Assembly (NCBI GenBank): GCA_013153475.1
Contig: JAADEJ010000041.1
Coordinates: forward strand, 1-43,350
Direction: 5' to 3'
Length of the DNA stretch: 43,350 bases
From: Campylobacterota bacterium
GTDB taxonomy: Bacteria; Campylobacterota; Campylobacteria; Campylobacterales; Hydrogenimonadaceae
Shown: in pieces, positions 7,221-16,955 of the stretch
How the letters are laid out: each line of letters begins with the position of its first letter
Position numbering within the stretch: the stretch's first letter is position 1
Program-made: the position numbers and the translations under genes
The notes under the pieces: generated by a model
Databases searched by the model: none
What the model saw: the letters and a program-made list of their open reading frames with translations, nothing else
Told to the model about the DNA's origin: nothing

Positions 7221-8676
7221 GGCGCTCCCTGACACTTTGCTCCAGCCACTTGACACACATGCGTACCCCCGCGCCGCTGGCGCCGGAGGGGTTGTAGCCC
7301 CAGGTTTTCTCCACATAGGCCGGCCCGGCGATATCCAGGTGGAGCCATTTCTCTTTCATCTCCTCCTCAACGAAACGATCCAAAAAGAGCGCGGCGGTAA
7401 CAGCGCCGCCGTAGCGGGATGAGGCGATGTTGCACACATCGGCCACCTCGCTTTTAAGGAGTTTGGCCAGATGGCGGTTAAAGGGGAGGGTGCAGGTGAA
7501 CTCCCCGGCGTTGGCGGCCGCTTTGGAGAAGCTGTGCTTGAGGGCGCGGCTGTGGCCCATGACGCCGGTGGTGTACTCGCCCACGCCCACCACGCACGCG
7601 CCCGTCAGGGTCGCCAGATCGAGCAGGTAGTCGGGTTGTACCTTATCCTGGGCGTAGCAGAGGCAATCGGCCAGCACCAGGCGTCCCTCGGCGTCGGTGT
7701 TGCGCACCTCGATGGTGGTGCCGTTTTTGGCCTTGAGCACGTCGTCGGGTTTGTAGGCGTCGCCGCCGATCATGTTCTCCGTGGCGCCGGCAATGGCGTG
7801 CACCTCTACCGGCAGGCCCAGTTCGCTGACGGCTTTGATGATGCCAAGTACCGCGCAGGCGCCTGACTTGTCGGCTTTCATGGTGACCATAAAGTCGCTG
7901 GGTTTGAGGCTGAGCCCCCCGCTGTCGTAGGTCAGCCCCTTGCCCACCAGCGCCACCTTAAAGAGCGGATCGGCCGGTTTGTAGGCCAGGTGGATGAGCC
8001 GGGGCGGGTGGGCACTGGCGCGGCTGACGGCCAGGAAGGCCCCCATGTTTTCGGCTTCCAGCCCTTTTTCGTCCAACACGGTACACTCAAGCCGGTTGGT
8101 TTCGGCCAGGGCTTCAGCCTTGCGGGCCAGCTCGGCGGGGGTCATCTCGTCGGGCGGGGTGTTGACGAGACTGCGGGTGTAGTTGACCGCCTCGGCGACA
8201 ATGGCGGCGCTTTGGACGTAGCTGTTTGCCTTTTGCGCGTCAACTGTTTTGTCGTTGAAATCTTCGGCGGCGATGATCACCTTTTGAATTGGGTGTTTGG
8301 CCTTTTGGCTCTTGTAGGCGTCATAGACGTAATCGCCCAGTATCAACCCCTCGGCGGTCGCTTTGATGTTCTGGGCCGAGCATTTGCCAAGATAGAGTCC
8401 GGTTTTGATCGTTTGCAGAGGGGTTTCGCGCAGGGCACGGACGGCCGCGGCGTAGGCGCTGCGCACCAGGTCGTGTTCGAGTGACTCCACACCGACATAC
8501 AGGCGCCGCTTTTCGGGCAGAAAAGAGGTCTCGTCCTGCTCCGCCTGAAAGCCCGCCAGTGTCAGTAGCTCTTTGTCTTCGATCCAGGGGTGATCGAAAT
8601 CTTTGCCCACGACGCAGACAATCTCCGCGTCGGCCTGGATATCGGCGCGTTTTTGGTCGACTACCGTGATTTGCAT
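7204..8676 (-). CDS. pepA: Leucyl aminopeptidase (M17 family)
   Basis: VGKGLTYDSGGLSLKPSDFMVTMKADKSGACAVLG and NTDAEGRLVLADCLCYA (M17 signature). Start MQITVVDQK at 8676. Confidence 0.97.
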   Translation of the reverse strand: MQITVVDQKRADIQADAEIVCVVGKDFDHPWIEDKELLTLAGFQAEQDETSFLPEKRRLYVGVESLEHDLVRSAYAAAVRALRETPLQTIKTGLYLGKCSAQNIKATAEGLILGDYVYDAYKSQKAKHPIQKVIIAAEDFNDKTVDAQKANSYVQSAAIVAEAVNYTRSLVNTPPDEMTPAELARKAEALAETNRLECTVLDEKGLEAENMGAFLAVSRASAHPPRLIHLAYKPADPLFKVALVGKGLTYDSGGLSLKPSDFMVTMKADKSGACAVLGIIKAVSELGLPVEVHAIAGATENMIGGDAYKPDDVLKAKNGTTIEVRNTDAEGRLVLADCLCYAQDKVQPDYLLDLATLTGACVVGVGEYTTGVMGHSRALKHSFSKAAANAGEFTCTLPFNRHLAKLLKSEVADVCNIASSRYGGAVTAALFLDRFVEEEMKEKWLHLDIAGPAYVEKTWGYNPSGASGAGVRMCVKWLEQSVRERQKAAH

Positions 8677-8713
8677 GCTCTTTCTCTCCGCGTAAAAAAT
8701 TTGGGCAATTGTA

Positions 8714-11700
8714 TCATACCTTTTTGCGGTTGGCCGGGTCGGTGACGTAGGCAAAGAGCGGCACGTAGATGAGGGTCAGCAGGGTACCCACCACCAGGCC
8801 GCCGATGGCCACGTCGGCCAGGGGACTTAGACGCTCCAGCCCCACCGCCTGTTCGGTGGCGATGGGAATCATGCCGGCAATGGTGCCAAACGCCGTCATC
8901 ATGACGGGCCGAAAGCGCACCCGTACGCTCTCCAGCGCCGCCTCGAAGGGGGCTTCTCCCTCTTTTTCGTAGTTTTTGTAAAAGTCTATGAGCAAGACGG
9001 CGTTTTTGATGATGATGCCAAACAACAGCAGTACGCCGATGAGGCTGGGCATACAGCTGGGTTTGTCAAAGAGCAGCATTCCCCACGCCCCGCCGATCAT
9101 GGAGAGCGGCAGTACCAGGATCATCACCAGCGCCAGGCGGACCGATCGGTAGATGGAGATCAGCGTCATGAGCAAAATCACCACCCCGATGGCGATCGAT
9201 TTGATCATGCGGGCGAAGCTGTCGTCGAGCTGTTTGATGTCCCCTTCCTGGGAGATCAGCACCCCGTCGGTGGAGACCTTTTTGAGCGCCTCGATGGCGT
9301 CGTCGGTGATATGGGTGACGGGTCGTTTGCTCCGGTAACCGCCCACGTCGATGCTGTAGAGCATCTGGTCGCGCTCGATTTTGGCGGGGGTGAGACGGAA
9401 GTTGACGTGGGCCAGTTCCGCCAGCGGTACGGTGCCTTTGGGGGTGGTGATAGGAAAGAGGCGCAGGGCCTCAATATTGCCGGTATACCTCTTCTCAAGG
9501 TAGAGGCGCACCGGCTGGGTGTTTAAGGAGGCGTATTTGGAACCCAGCGCCGTGATCTGGCCCCGTACCGGCAACTGCGCCGCAATCTGCAGAGGCGTGA
9601 TACCGTAGAAAAGCGCCTTTTGGGTGTCGATCTGCAGGGCGATCTCCTGGAAGTTGTTGTCCCAGCTTTGGTAGATGGAGGTCAATCCCCGGACATCTTT
9701 GAGTGCCTCGAGCACCTCGTGGGCCTTGGGAGGAAGGTTCTCCCAGCGATCGGAACGGATGCGCACATCCAGCGGCGCCTTGATGCTCGAAAGCGCCGTG
9801 GCGCCGAAATCGAAGACATCCAGGCGGGTGACGCCCCGGAGTCGGGCCAGTTTGTCACGGATGATCCCCTCCAGTTCCCAGATGCTCTGTTTGCGCTCAA
9901 AGCGGTTGACGGCGTTGATGGTGAGTGTGGCCTCGGCGGGCAGGTTGCCGTTGCCCATGGAGAGAACCCCCGGCTCGGTACCCACGGCCACGGAGCTCAT
10001 GCGTACCCACGGTTGACTGTGGAGCCAGGCAAGAAAGGGTTTGAGCCGTTGTTGGGCCGTCTCGACCGTGTCGTTGGCGCTAAAGGCGACCTGGGCCTTG
10101 ATGATGCCCGTATCCATCGGGGGCATGACATCCCGGCCGATGGTAGGCATGATCTGGCGCAGACTGCCGCCCATCAGCACCAAAACCGCGATAGTCAAAA
10201 AGGCGACGCGAAGCCAATGCCGTCCGCCCCGGGAAAAACGCAACACGCTTTCATAAGGGGCGATGAGCCGTCCGGCGGTGTTTTGATAGAAGCGCTCGAA
10301 CCACGCCTCTACCCGGGTCTTACCCGTTCCGTTGCGATAGAGCCAGCTTGAGAGGTGGGGAATGAAGGTGATCGAGAGAAACCAGCTGACAAAAAGGGCG
10401 ATAATGAGCGTTTCGATGAGGGGACGGAAGATCTTTTCGGGAAAATCGCCCACGAACATCAGGGGAAAGAGGATCGCCGTGGTGGCGATGGTACCGGCAA
10501 AAACAGGCCCCAACACCTCTTTGGTACCGTTGGTGATGGCGGTTTGGAGACTCTCGTGCTCTTCGGTCAGGTGGCGCTCGATATTCTCCAGCACCACCAC
10601 CGCGTCGTCGATGAGCATACCGAGCGCCAGGATGATGCCGGTGTAGACAACGGTGTTAAGTTCACCGCCGGTGAGCCAGATGATGGCCATGGTGGCGAAA
10701 AAGACCATGGGAATGGAGAGCCCCGCGGCGATAATGGCCCGGAAATTGCCCAGAAAGAACATCAGCACCAGCAGGGTAAAGACAATGGCGTCTCTTAAGG
10801 CTTCGAGCATATTGGTGTTGGCGGTTTCGATGATGTCGCGCTGGGTGTCGGCGATGGTGAAACCGATATTGGGATAGCGGGCCTCCAGCTCCTTCATCGC
10901 TTTTCTGGCCGCGTCGGAGACCGCCAGTACCGCGCCGCCGGGGGCGCGTTGGACGGCCAGGGCCACCGCCTCCCTGCCGTTGCCCAGATACCCGCTCATG
11001 CGGTCCTGATGGCTCCAGGTGATGTGGGCGATATCGCCCAGGCGCACATTGGGGGCGACGGGCAGAGCCTCCAGGGCGCCCACGCGGCTCTTTTCACCGT
11101 AGAAGGTGAGGGTGTAGTAGTTGTTGTCGTTTTTCAAAAAGCCGATGGGCAGGTCTTTGTCGAGTGATCGGATTTTGTTGATGAGCGTATCGACAGAAAG
11201 ACCGTAGGCTTTGGCCTTGAATGGGTCGACCTCGACACGGATAGCGCTTTGGTAGCCGCCGAAAACCTCTACGTTGCCGATGGCGGGGTTGGCCAACAGG
11301 TAGGGCTTGATGAAGTTGTCGGCGATTTTGCGTATCTCATCCAGCGAAAGATCGCCGTTTTTGGGATAGACGGCGATAACGTCGGCGGGCAGGGTGAAGT
11401 CGCCGGCGGTATAGATGGAGGGGTTGACCCCTTCGGGCAGTCGCCCTTTGGCGATGGAGAGGGCGTTGGCTACGTCCACCGCCGCGTCGGCCAGGGCTTT
11501 TTTGTACTCAAACTCGGCGCTGACGATGGAGAAGTTGGCCACGTTGATGGAGCTGACGTCGCGCACGAATCCAAGCCGGGAGACCTCCTCCTCGATCGGT
11601 TTGGAAACGGTGTTGGCCACGGTCTGGGCCGTGGCGCCGGGAACCTGTGTTATGACGATCACCTGGGGACGGTTGGCGTCGGGGAAGAGGTTTTTGGGCA

Positions 11701-11788
11701 GATCCACCAGTGCTACGATGCCCAGGAAAAAGAAGGCGGCAATAAGGCTATACAGGGTATAGGGACGCTTGTAGAAAAACTCGAACAT
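8714..11788 (-). CDS. Efflux RND transporter permease (HAE1/AcrB-like)
   Basis: 1024 aa, 12-TM RND architecture, GMLIDDAVVVLENIERH in TM4, GIIIKNAVLLIDFYKN in TM10. Operon with adaptor and TolC genes. Confidence 0.95.
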   Translation of the reverse strand: MFEFFYKRPYTLYSLIAAFFFLGIVALVDLPKNLFPDANRPQVIVITQVPGATAQTVANTVSKPIEEEVSRLGFVRDVSSINVANFSIVSAEFEYKKALADAAVDVANALSIAKGRLPEGVNPSIYTAGDFTLPADVIAVYPKNGDLSLDEIRKIADNFIKPYLLANPAIGNVEVFGGYQSAIRVEVDPFKAKAYGLSVDTLINKIRSLDKDLPIGFLKNDNNYYTLTFYGEKSRVGALEALPVAPNVRLGDIAHITWSHQDRMSGYLGNGREAVALAVQRAPGGAVLAVSDAARKAMKELEARYPNIGFTIADTQRDIIETANTNMLEALRDAIVFTLLVLMFFLGNFRAIIAAGLSIPMVFFATMAIIWLTGGELNTVVYTGIILALGMLIDDAVVVLENIERHLTEEHESLQTAITNGTKEVLGPVFAGTIATTAILFPLMFVGDFPEKIFRPLIETLIIALFVSWFLSITFIPHLSSWLYRNGTGKTRVEAWFERFYQNTAGRLIAPYESVLRFSRGGRHWLRVAFLTIAVLVLMGGSLRQIMPTIGRDVMPPMDTGIIKAQVAFSANDTVETAQQRLKPFLAWLHSQPWVRMSSVAVGTEPGVLSMGNGNLPAEATLTINAVNRFERKQSIWELEGIIRDKLARLRGVTRLDVFDFGATALSSIKAPLDVRIRSDRWENLPPKAHEVLEALKDVRGLTSIYQSWDNNFQEIALQIDTQKALFYGITPLQIAAQLPVRGQITALGSKYASLNTQPVRLYLEKRYTGNIEALRLFPITTPKGTVPLAELAHVNFRLTPAKIERDQMLYSIDVGGYRSKRPVTHITDDAIEALKKVSTDGVLISQEGDIKQLDDSFARMIKSIAIGVVILLMTLISIYRSVRLALVMILVLPLSMIGGAWGMLLFDKPSCMPSLIGVLLLFGIIIKNAVLLIDFYKNYEKEGEAPFEAALESVRVRFRPVMMTAFGTIAGMIPIATEQAVGLERLSPLADVAIGGLVVGTLLTLIYVPLFAYVTDPANRKKV

Positions 11789-12892
11789 CTACTCGTCCTT
11801 TTGGGTACGTACCGACAGGCCCGTGGTGAGTTTGAGCAAAACGTCGGGTTTGGCCACGGCGACGGGCCGGCCGATGAGATCGGGGGCGTCTACCAGGTAG
11901 CCTTCCACCCCTTTGGCCAAAATCCTGACCTCCGTCGGGTGGGCCTGCACGTTTTCAATCACGAAAGCGCGTGTCCGGCCCCCCTGGCGCAGCAGGGCGT
12001 CGGGGGGTAAAAGCAAGCCTTTTCCCCGGTAGGTGACGATGTCGACATTGACAAAACTGTCCGCCGCCAATCCCAGGCCCAAAACGGGGGTTCGGTAGCG
12101 TAGAAGGCCGTTTTGGGTTCCTTTAAGCGGTGTCAGGGGATAGCTCTTTTGTTCATAGCGCAGTGCCAGCGGTTTGACGTTCATGGGAAGCCGAACCAGC
12201 AGGTAATCCCCTTTGGCGGAACGGATACGCATGAGGGGTTTGCCCGGCAACGTCATATCGCCCGGGTTGAGGTAGGTTTTTGAGACGATGCCTTCCACCG
12301 GGGCGCGCAAAAGGGTATAGTCGCGCTGTTGCGTCACGGCGGTCAGGGAAGCCTCGAGGCTCTGGCGTTTGGCCGATATCTCGGCCACCCGGCTTCGCGC
12401 TTCGGCGATTTTGGCCTCTTCGGCCTCAAAGGTCTCGCGGGAGATGCCGTTGACCTTCATCAGCTTTTCGCTGCGGGCGTGGCTGGCCAGCAGGGTTTTA
12501 AGAGAAGTTTGCGCCGCCTCCATCTGGCGCTTTGTCGCGGCGATTTCGTGGCGGAGCGCCTCGGCTTTGGCCTGAAGGTCTCTCTCGTCCAGCGTGGCGA
12601 CCACCTCGCCCTTGCGTACTTTCGAGCCTTCGGGTTTGCAGGTAAGCAATCTGGCGGATACGCGGGTCGAAAGGGCCACGTCACGGTCGTTGCCCACCTG
12701 CGCGACGAAGGGGAGGGTGAGGGTGACGTTTTGGGGTTGGGGCCGCAGGGCTTCGACGGTGACGGCGTAGGTTTTGGCCGGGGGGATGCGGGTGTCGGCC
12801 TCGCGCTTGTGTTTGAGGGTACGAACTCCCAGCGCCACCAGTGCCGCGACGGGGATGATCCAGATAAAACGTTTAATCATTCGCATAGTCAT
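11789..12892 (-). CDS. Efflux RND transporter periplasmic adaptor subunit (MFP)
   Basis: N-terminal TM, GSKVRKGEVVATLDERDLQAKAEAL lipoyl-like half motifs, long coiled coil, LLRAPVEGIVSKTYLNPGDMTLPGKPLMRI. Confidence 0.94.
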   Translation of the reverse strand: MTMRMIKRFIWIIPVAALVALGVRTLKHKREADTRIPPAKTYAVTVEALRPQPQNVTLTLPFVAQVGNDRDVALSTRVSARLLTCKPEGSKVRKGEVVATLDERDLQAKAEALRHEIAATKRQMEAAQTSLKTLLASHARSEKLMKVNGISRETFEAEEAKIAEARSRVAEISAKRQSLEASLTAVTQQRDYTLLRAPVEGIVSKTYLNPGDMTLPGKPLMRIRSAKGDYLLVRLPMNVKPLALRYEQKSYPLTPLKGTQNGLLRYRTPVLGLGLAADSFVNVDIVTYRGKGLLLPPDALLRQGGRTRAFVIENVQAHPTEVRILAKGVEGYLVDAPDLIGRPVAVAKPDVLLKLTTGLSVRTQKDE

Positions 12893-12902
12893 TCCTTCCA
12901 GG

Positions 12903-14195
12903 TTATTCGACCAGTTCGGCCAGGTCGTTGCCGTAGATGACGGCCAGTTGCGCCAGGGTCTGCCATTGCAGCGCTTCGGCGCGGGCTATCTTGCTTTGCG
13001 CCTCCATCAGCGCCTCCTCGTATCTCAAATACTCCTCTTCGCTGATGCGGCCGGTTCGGTAGGCCACTTTGGCGTATCGCAGCAGTTTGCGCTGGGCCGC
13101 GCTCTCTTTTTTGGCCAGTTCGGCGGCCCGTCGGTGCAGCGAGAGGTTTTTTTGCAGCGCTTCGGCCCTGGCCGTGAGCTCCTGCTCCTCTTTCTGAAGG
13201 GCGTAACGCTCTTTCTGCCAGGCGATTCTGGCCTGTTCGATGGCGGTGTAGCGGCTCTTTTCAAAAAGGGGAATAGAGAGGTTGAAGGCGTAACTACCAT
13301 ACCCGCGGTGCACATCGTCGGCGCTTCCGGGTTGGTAGGCGACGGCGTTTTGTCCGTAATTTTCGCTCCAGGTGGCCTTGGCTATCAGTTTGGGATAGAG
13401 GCGGTCTTTCTGGGCATCCAGCTCTTTGCGTTTGGCTTTCAGGGTGTGGCGCAGCGGATCGAGGGCGAAGAGTTTCTCTTCTTTCAAAGAGGCGGAGGCA
13501 CGGCGGTGAAGTGCCACGGGATTTTGCAGGCGTATTCCGGTCAGGGCCGTCAGGCGGCTTTTGATCCCGTTGACGGCGATATCGAGGTCGTTGGCGCCGT
13601 TTTGAAGCCGCAAGAGCGCCGCTTCCAGTTTATCTACCCGAATACCCGGCGCTTTGCCGCTCTGTACGGCGATTCGGGCGTCCTCCAGACTCTTTTGGAT
13701 GGAGTGGATACGGGCGTCAATCGCCTGACGGCTCGCCACAAGATAGAGCCATTGGGCGTTGTCTCCCAGAATCGTCGCCTCGTTTTGCAGGAAGTTGAGC
13801 CGTTTTTTGGCCCGGGCGCTTTGCATACGGGCTTTGGCCGCTTCGGAGAGGCTGAAGAGCTCTTTGACAAAAAGGGGCATCTGCACATCCGCGCCGATGC
13901 GCTCGATGGTGGTGGCGAAGGGGAGCGGTTCGTTGCTCTTGCCCAGGGCCAGGCTCTCGGTCGGGGAGAGAGGCCGCAGGTTGGTGGGGGCGTTGTAGTG
14001 CTCGTATGTCGCAAAGAGTGTGGCGGTCGGATAGAAAGCGTCCCGCACTTTGCGCGACGCCAGCTTGGCGTAACGGCTCTGCATCTCGTCCAGCCGGGTT
14101 TGCGGCTGATGCCTGAGGGCTTGAAACAGGTCGTGAATGGTCGCGGCCTGAAGTAGAACGGAAAAACAGAGAAGAGACCCGATGGATCTTTTCAT
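12903..14195 (-). CDS. TolC family outer membrane efflux protein
   Basis: Signal peptide then paired coiled-coil repeats; position in the RND operon. Confidence 0.9.
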   Translation of the reverse strand: MKRSIGSLLCFSVLLQAATIHDLFQALRHQPQTRLDEMQSRYAKLASRKVRDAFYPTATLFATYEHYNAPTNLRPLSPTESLALGKSNEPLPFATTIERIGADVQMPLFVKELFSLSEAAKARMQSARAKKRLNFLQNEATILGDNAQWLYLVASRQAIDARIHSIQKSLEDARIAVQSGKAPGIRVDKLEAALLRLQNGANDLDIAVNGIKSRLTALTGIRLQNPVALHRRASASLKEEKLFALDPLRHTLKAKRKELDAQKDRLYPKLIAKATWSENYGQNAVAYQPGSADDVHRGYGSYAFNLSIPLFEKSRYTAIEQARIAWQKERYALQKEEQELTARAEALQKNLSLHRRAAELAKKESAAQRKLLRYAKVAYRTGRISEEEYLRYEEALMEAQSKIARAEALQWQTLAQLAVIYGNDLAELVE

Positions 14196-14812
14196 GTCGG
14201 CTCCTTTTGAACGGCTAAGAGGATATGGTGGGATAAGAGTCGGGCGATGCCCTGGATATTGGGTACGGGCGGAAGGTGAAAAGACTTCTCGATACGGGAA
14301 GCCACCCGCTTTCTCAGTTTGTCGGTCGTCTGGTGAACGATCAGGGTGGAGACGATCATCATCTGGATGACGATGGGGTTTTTGATGGCGAAAACCCCCT
14401 GTTCGACCCCGTCGTTAAGGATGGCCGTGAGGGTTTGCAGGATATTCGCGAGAGCGTCGGCGGCGCTTTCGGGGAGTTGGGTACCGTTGTCGGCGAACTC
14501 GTGGGAGAGGATGGCCGCGAAACAGGGATGGGTCTCCAAAAAAGAGCCGAAGGTCTCGATGTAGCGTCGAAGACGCACCTGCGGGGTATCGGCCGTGTCG
14601 GAGACGGTTTCGACATCCCAGGCCAACTGGGAAAGCCTGTCGGTCAGGACCGCTTCGTAGAGGTCGGATTTGTCTTTGAAATGGTAATAGATGGCCGGCT
14701 TGGTCACGCCCGATTCGGCCGCGATCTCCTCCAGTGAGGCGTTGGCGTAGCCGTAGCGGGAAAAGTGCCGTGCCGCGATGTTGAGAATTTTCCCCTTTTT
14801 GTTTTCCCTCAC
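14192..14812 (-). CDS. TetR/AcrR family transcriptional regulator
   Basis: KGKILNIAARHFSRYGYANASLEEIAAESGVTKPAIYYHFKDKSDLYEAVL, TetR N-terminal HTH. GTG start; overlaps the tolC-like gene by 4 nt. Confidence 0.95.
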   Translation of the reverse strand: MRENKKGKILNIAARHFSRYGYANASLEEIAAESGVTKPAIYYHFKDKSDLYEAVLTDRLSQLAWDVETVSDTADTPQVRLRRYIETFGSFLETHPCFAAILSHEFADNGTQLPESAADALANILQTLTAILNDGVEQGVFAIKNPIVIQMMIVSTLIVHQTTDKLRKRVASRIEKSFHLPPVPNIQGIARLLSHHILLAVQKEPT

Positions 14813-14820
14813 GCCTTTTC

Positions 14821-14840
14821 CTTACTTAACGATCAGTAAG
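14821..14840. promoter_or_regulatory. Candidate TetR operator (inverted repeat)
   Basis: CTTACT-TAACGATC-AGTAAG: perfect 6-bp arms with 8-nt spacer, 8 nt upstream of the TetR start; also ACTTA..TAAGT. Confidence 0.55.
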
Positions 14841-14961
14841 TATAGCGGCGCCAAACTTAAAAGAGGGAAAATGACGGAAATTAACATCATCATCGGGCCG
14901 ATCGAGGTGAAAGGGGATGGCGGAAAACGGTATCGCTTCCGCCGTTGCTCTCAGGAGGGGA

Positions 14962-15522
14962 CTATTTTCGGTCGGGAAAGGTAGAGAGTACTTTTTGGGC
15001 CACTTTTTTGATGAACGCGGCACGCTCTTCGGGTGATTTGAAGGCTTTGAGGCGGTCGGTCATCTTGGCGTTCCAGAAGACCAGGTTGTCCGCTTTGGGA
15101 TCGATGGCTTCGACAATGATCTTTCCCTCCCGGGCGGTGGTGGACTGGGTGGAGGGCGCGACCATGTAGTGGTAGCCGTAGTGGCCGTAGTGGGGGCTGA
15201 AATAGGTGGGGGCGATGCCGATGACACGGTAGTCGTTGGAGAGGTGGCGGGTGTCGGTGACGCCCAGGTGGTAGGTTAACAGAAAGTCGGCCTTGCTGCG
15301 GTCGCCAACCACACTGTAGCCTTTTTGCTCAAGGGTCTGGGCAAAGGCTTTGTCAAAGAGTTTCTGGGCGTTTCGCGTGGCCGCGTCATCGATGTCGGGG
15401 TGAATGACGGCGACGGTTTTGAGTTTGGCAAAATCGTAGTTTTCGTGCCGGGCGCTTTCGTAGGTTTTGTGGCTACAGCCGACCAGAAAGAGGGCGGCGG
15501 CAAGTATCAATCGCATGATCAC
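14962..15522 (-). CDS. DUF4136-like lipoprotein (paralogue 1)
   Basis: Lipobox LFLVGC; YDFAKLKTVAVIHPD...LEQKGYSVVGDRSKADFLLTYHLGV...; shared ending (F.SPEERAAFIKKVAQKVLSTFP). Confidence 0.82.
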   Translation of the reverse strand: MIMRLILAAALFLVGCSHKTYESARHENYDFAKLKTVAVIHPDIDDAATRNAQKLFDKAFAQTLEQKGYSVVGDRSKADFLLTYHLGVTDTRHLSNDYRVIGIAPTYFSPHYGHYGYHYMVAPSTQSTTAREGKIIVEAIDPKADNLVFWNAKMTDRLKAFKSPEERAAFIKKVAQKVLSTFPDRK

Positions 15523-16082
15523 GGACGGTCTCCTTTGGATGGTTTGGGGGGAAATTTGGCGAGCACTTCGTTGACGACGCGCTGGATATAGGCCCGACGT
15601 TCCTGCGGGGTATCGAAGTCATGCAGGCGGTCGACGGCGATGCCCCGCCAGAAGATGGTGTTTTGACGTGGGGTGACGGCATCGAGAATGAAGCGCCCCT
15701 CGTTCCAGGTGTATTCCCGCTCCACGGGAACGGCCATGCCGTACCCGTAGAAGGGCCGGTAGGGATAAAGACCGATCATCTGGTAGTCGGTTACCACCTG
15801 TCGTTTTTCCGTGATGTCCAGGTGGAAAACCATAAAGAAGTCGGCATGTTCCCGATCCGTGACGCGGTATCCTTTGGCCTTCATAGTCTCTTCGATGGCC
15901 CGTTTGAAGCGCTGTTGCGCCAGGGAAAGGATGTCGTTGTCGCTTTTGGGATAGAGCACGGCCACCGAATGGAGTTTCCCGAAAGGGAAGTCGGGATTGT
16001 AGTCGCTTTTGACCTGCAGGGTGGAACATCCCGTCGCAATGAGCAGGATGAAAACAAAAAAGAGGGTGTAAAGTCTGGACAT
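15519..16082 (-). CDS. DUF4136-like lipoprotein (paralogue 2)
   Basis: Lipobox LIATGC; DYNPDFPFGKLHSVAVLYPKSD...MKAKGYRVTDREHADFFMVFHLDI...DTPQERRAYIQRVVNEVLAKFPPKP. Confidence 0.82.
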   Translation of the reverse strand: MSRLYTLFFVFILLIATGCSTLQVKSDYNPDFPFGKLHSVAVLYPKSDNDILSLAQQRFKRAIEETMKAKGYRVTDREHADFFMVFHLDITEKRQVVTDYQMIGLYPYRPFYGYGMAVPVEREYTWNEGRFILDAVTPRQNTIFWRGIAVDRLHDFDTPQERRAYIQRVVNEVLAKFPPKPSKGDRP

Positions 16083-16092
16083 GGCCTCTCCT

Positions 16093-16620
16093 TTAGGGTT
16101 TGGGCGGAAATCGCCGCAACAGTTTTTCGACCGCTTGATAGAAAAAACGGGCCCGCTCCTCGGGCGTTTTGAAATCGGGCAGCTTCTCGAAAAGCGAGGC
16201 GCTCCAGAAGATACGGCGATGACGGTTGTCGATCATATCAAGACGCAAAGAGAGCTTGTCTTCGGTGGGGGTGACGGAGGTGCCCAAACCGCCCCCGCCG
16301 TGGGGACCGTAACTGCCGACGCCGAACCCGAAACTGATATGTGACGGAACGTCCTGCACGATCATCCCGTCGATACGGGCGGTGAAGTCGCCGGGAGGAT
16401 CGGGTCGGTAGCCCTTCTCTTTAAGCAGTACCGTGACCGCCCGCCGAACCCGGCGCATATCGAGAGGAGGGAGTTTCGCGTCGAGTTTCTCGGTTACGGT
16501 GAATGTCGCGACCGATTCGGGACGAAAAGCGGGATCGTAATCGACATCGACCTGCGGTTTGGCGCAACCGCTTATCATCAGCAGAATCGTGGTGGCGGTT
16601 AAAAGGATTTGGACAAACAT
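16093..16620 (-). CDS. DUF4136-like lipoprotein (paralogue 3)
   Basis: MFVQILLTATTILLMISGCAKPQVDVDYDPAFRPESVATFTV...LLKEKGYRPDPPGDFTARIDGMIV...FKTPEERARFFYQAVEKLLRRFPPKP. Confidence 0.8.
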   Translation of the reverse strand: MFVQILLTATTILLMISGCAKPQVDVDYDPAFRPESVATFTVTEKLDAKLPPLDMRRVRRAVTVLLKEKGYRPDPPGDFTARIDGMIVQDVPSHISFGFGVGSYGPHGGGGLGTSVTPTEDKLSLRLDMIDNRHRRIFWSASLFEKLPDFKTPEERARFFYQAVEKLLRRFPPKP

Positions 16621-16626
16621 GGGCGT

Positions 16627-16632
16627 ATTATA
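16627..16632 (-). promoter_or_regulatory. -10 element placing the TSS at the ATG of paralogue 3
   Basis: Minus strand GGATATAATACGCCCATG: TATAAT ends 6 nt before the ATG. Confidence 0.45.
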
Positions 16633-16634
16633 TC

Positions 16635-16922
16635 CTACCCTCCGAACCTGCCGCGACTCATCCATATCTCCGTTTCGATATCCCCGTAGCATCGGTCATA
16701 TCCGTTGTGCCACCCCTCTTTGTAGAGAGGGTCGTCTTTTAGGGTTTTATCCAAAACCTTATAGTCGGCCAGGTTGTTCTCCCACCACTTTTCGGCGCTT
16801 CGACAACCGTCCCGATACCCTTTGGCGTAATGGGGCGGCTGCGCGTCGAGCCACTGCCGGGAGTGGGCACATCCGCCAAGCAGGAGAGTGAATAGCGCTG
16901 TATTTATGATAATTTTTTTCAT
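16635..16922 (-). CDS. Small lipoprotein of unknown function
   Basis: MKKIIINTALFTLLLGGCAHSRQWLDAQPPHYAKGYRDGCRSAEKWWENN...; lipobox LLGGC. Confidence 0.75.
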   Translation of the reverse strand: MKKIIINTALFTLLLGGCAHSRQWLDAQPPHYAKGYRDGCRSAEKWWENNLADYKVLDKTLKDDPLYKEGWHNGYDRCYGDIETEIWMSRGRFGG

Positions 16923-16955
16923 GAAGTAATTATACGCAAAATTGTTAGCGAATGG

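Noticed and set aside
9620-10351. 243-aa + strand ORF and neighbouring + ORFs across 9.6-12.0 kb
   Set aside because: Antisense shadows of the RND permease gene.
12774-14156. 460-aa + strand ORF
   Set aside because: Antisense shadow of the TolC and adaptor genes; no recognisable domain, while the minus-strand reading matches known families.
14871-14984. 37-aa + strand ORF MTEINIIIGPIEVKGDGGKRYRFRRCSQEGTIFGRER
   Set aside because: Has a purine-rich upstream region but overlaps the end of a lipoprotein gene and has no clear promoter or terminator; not enough support.
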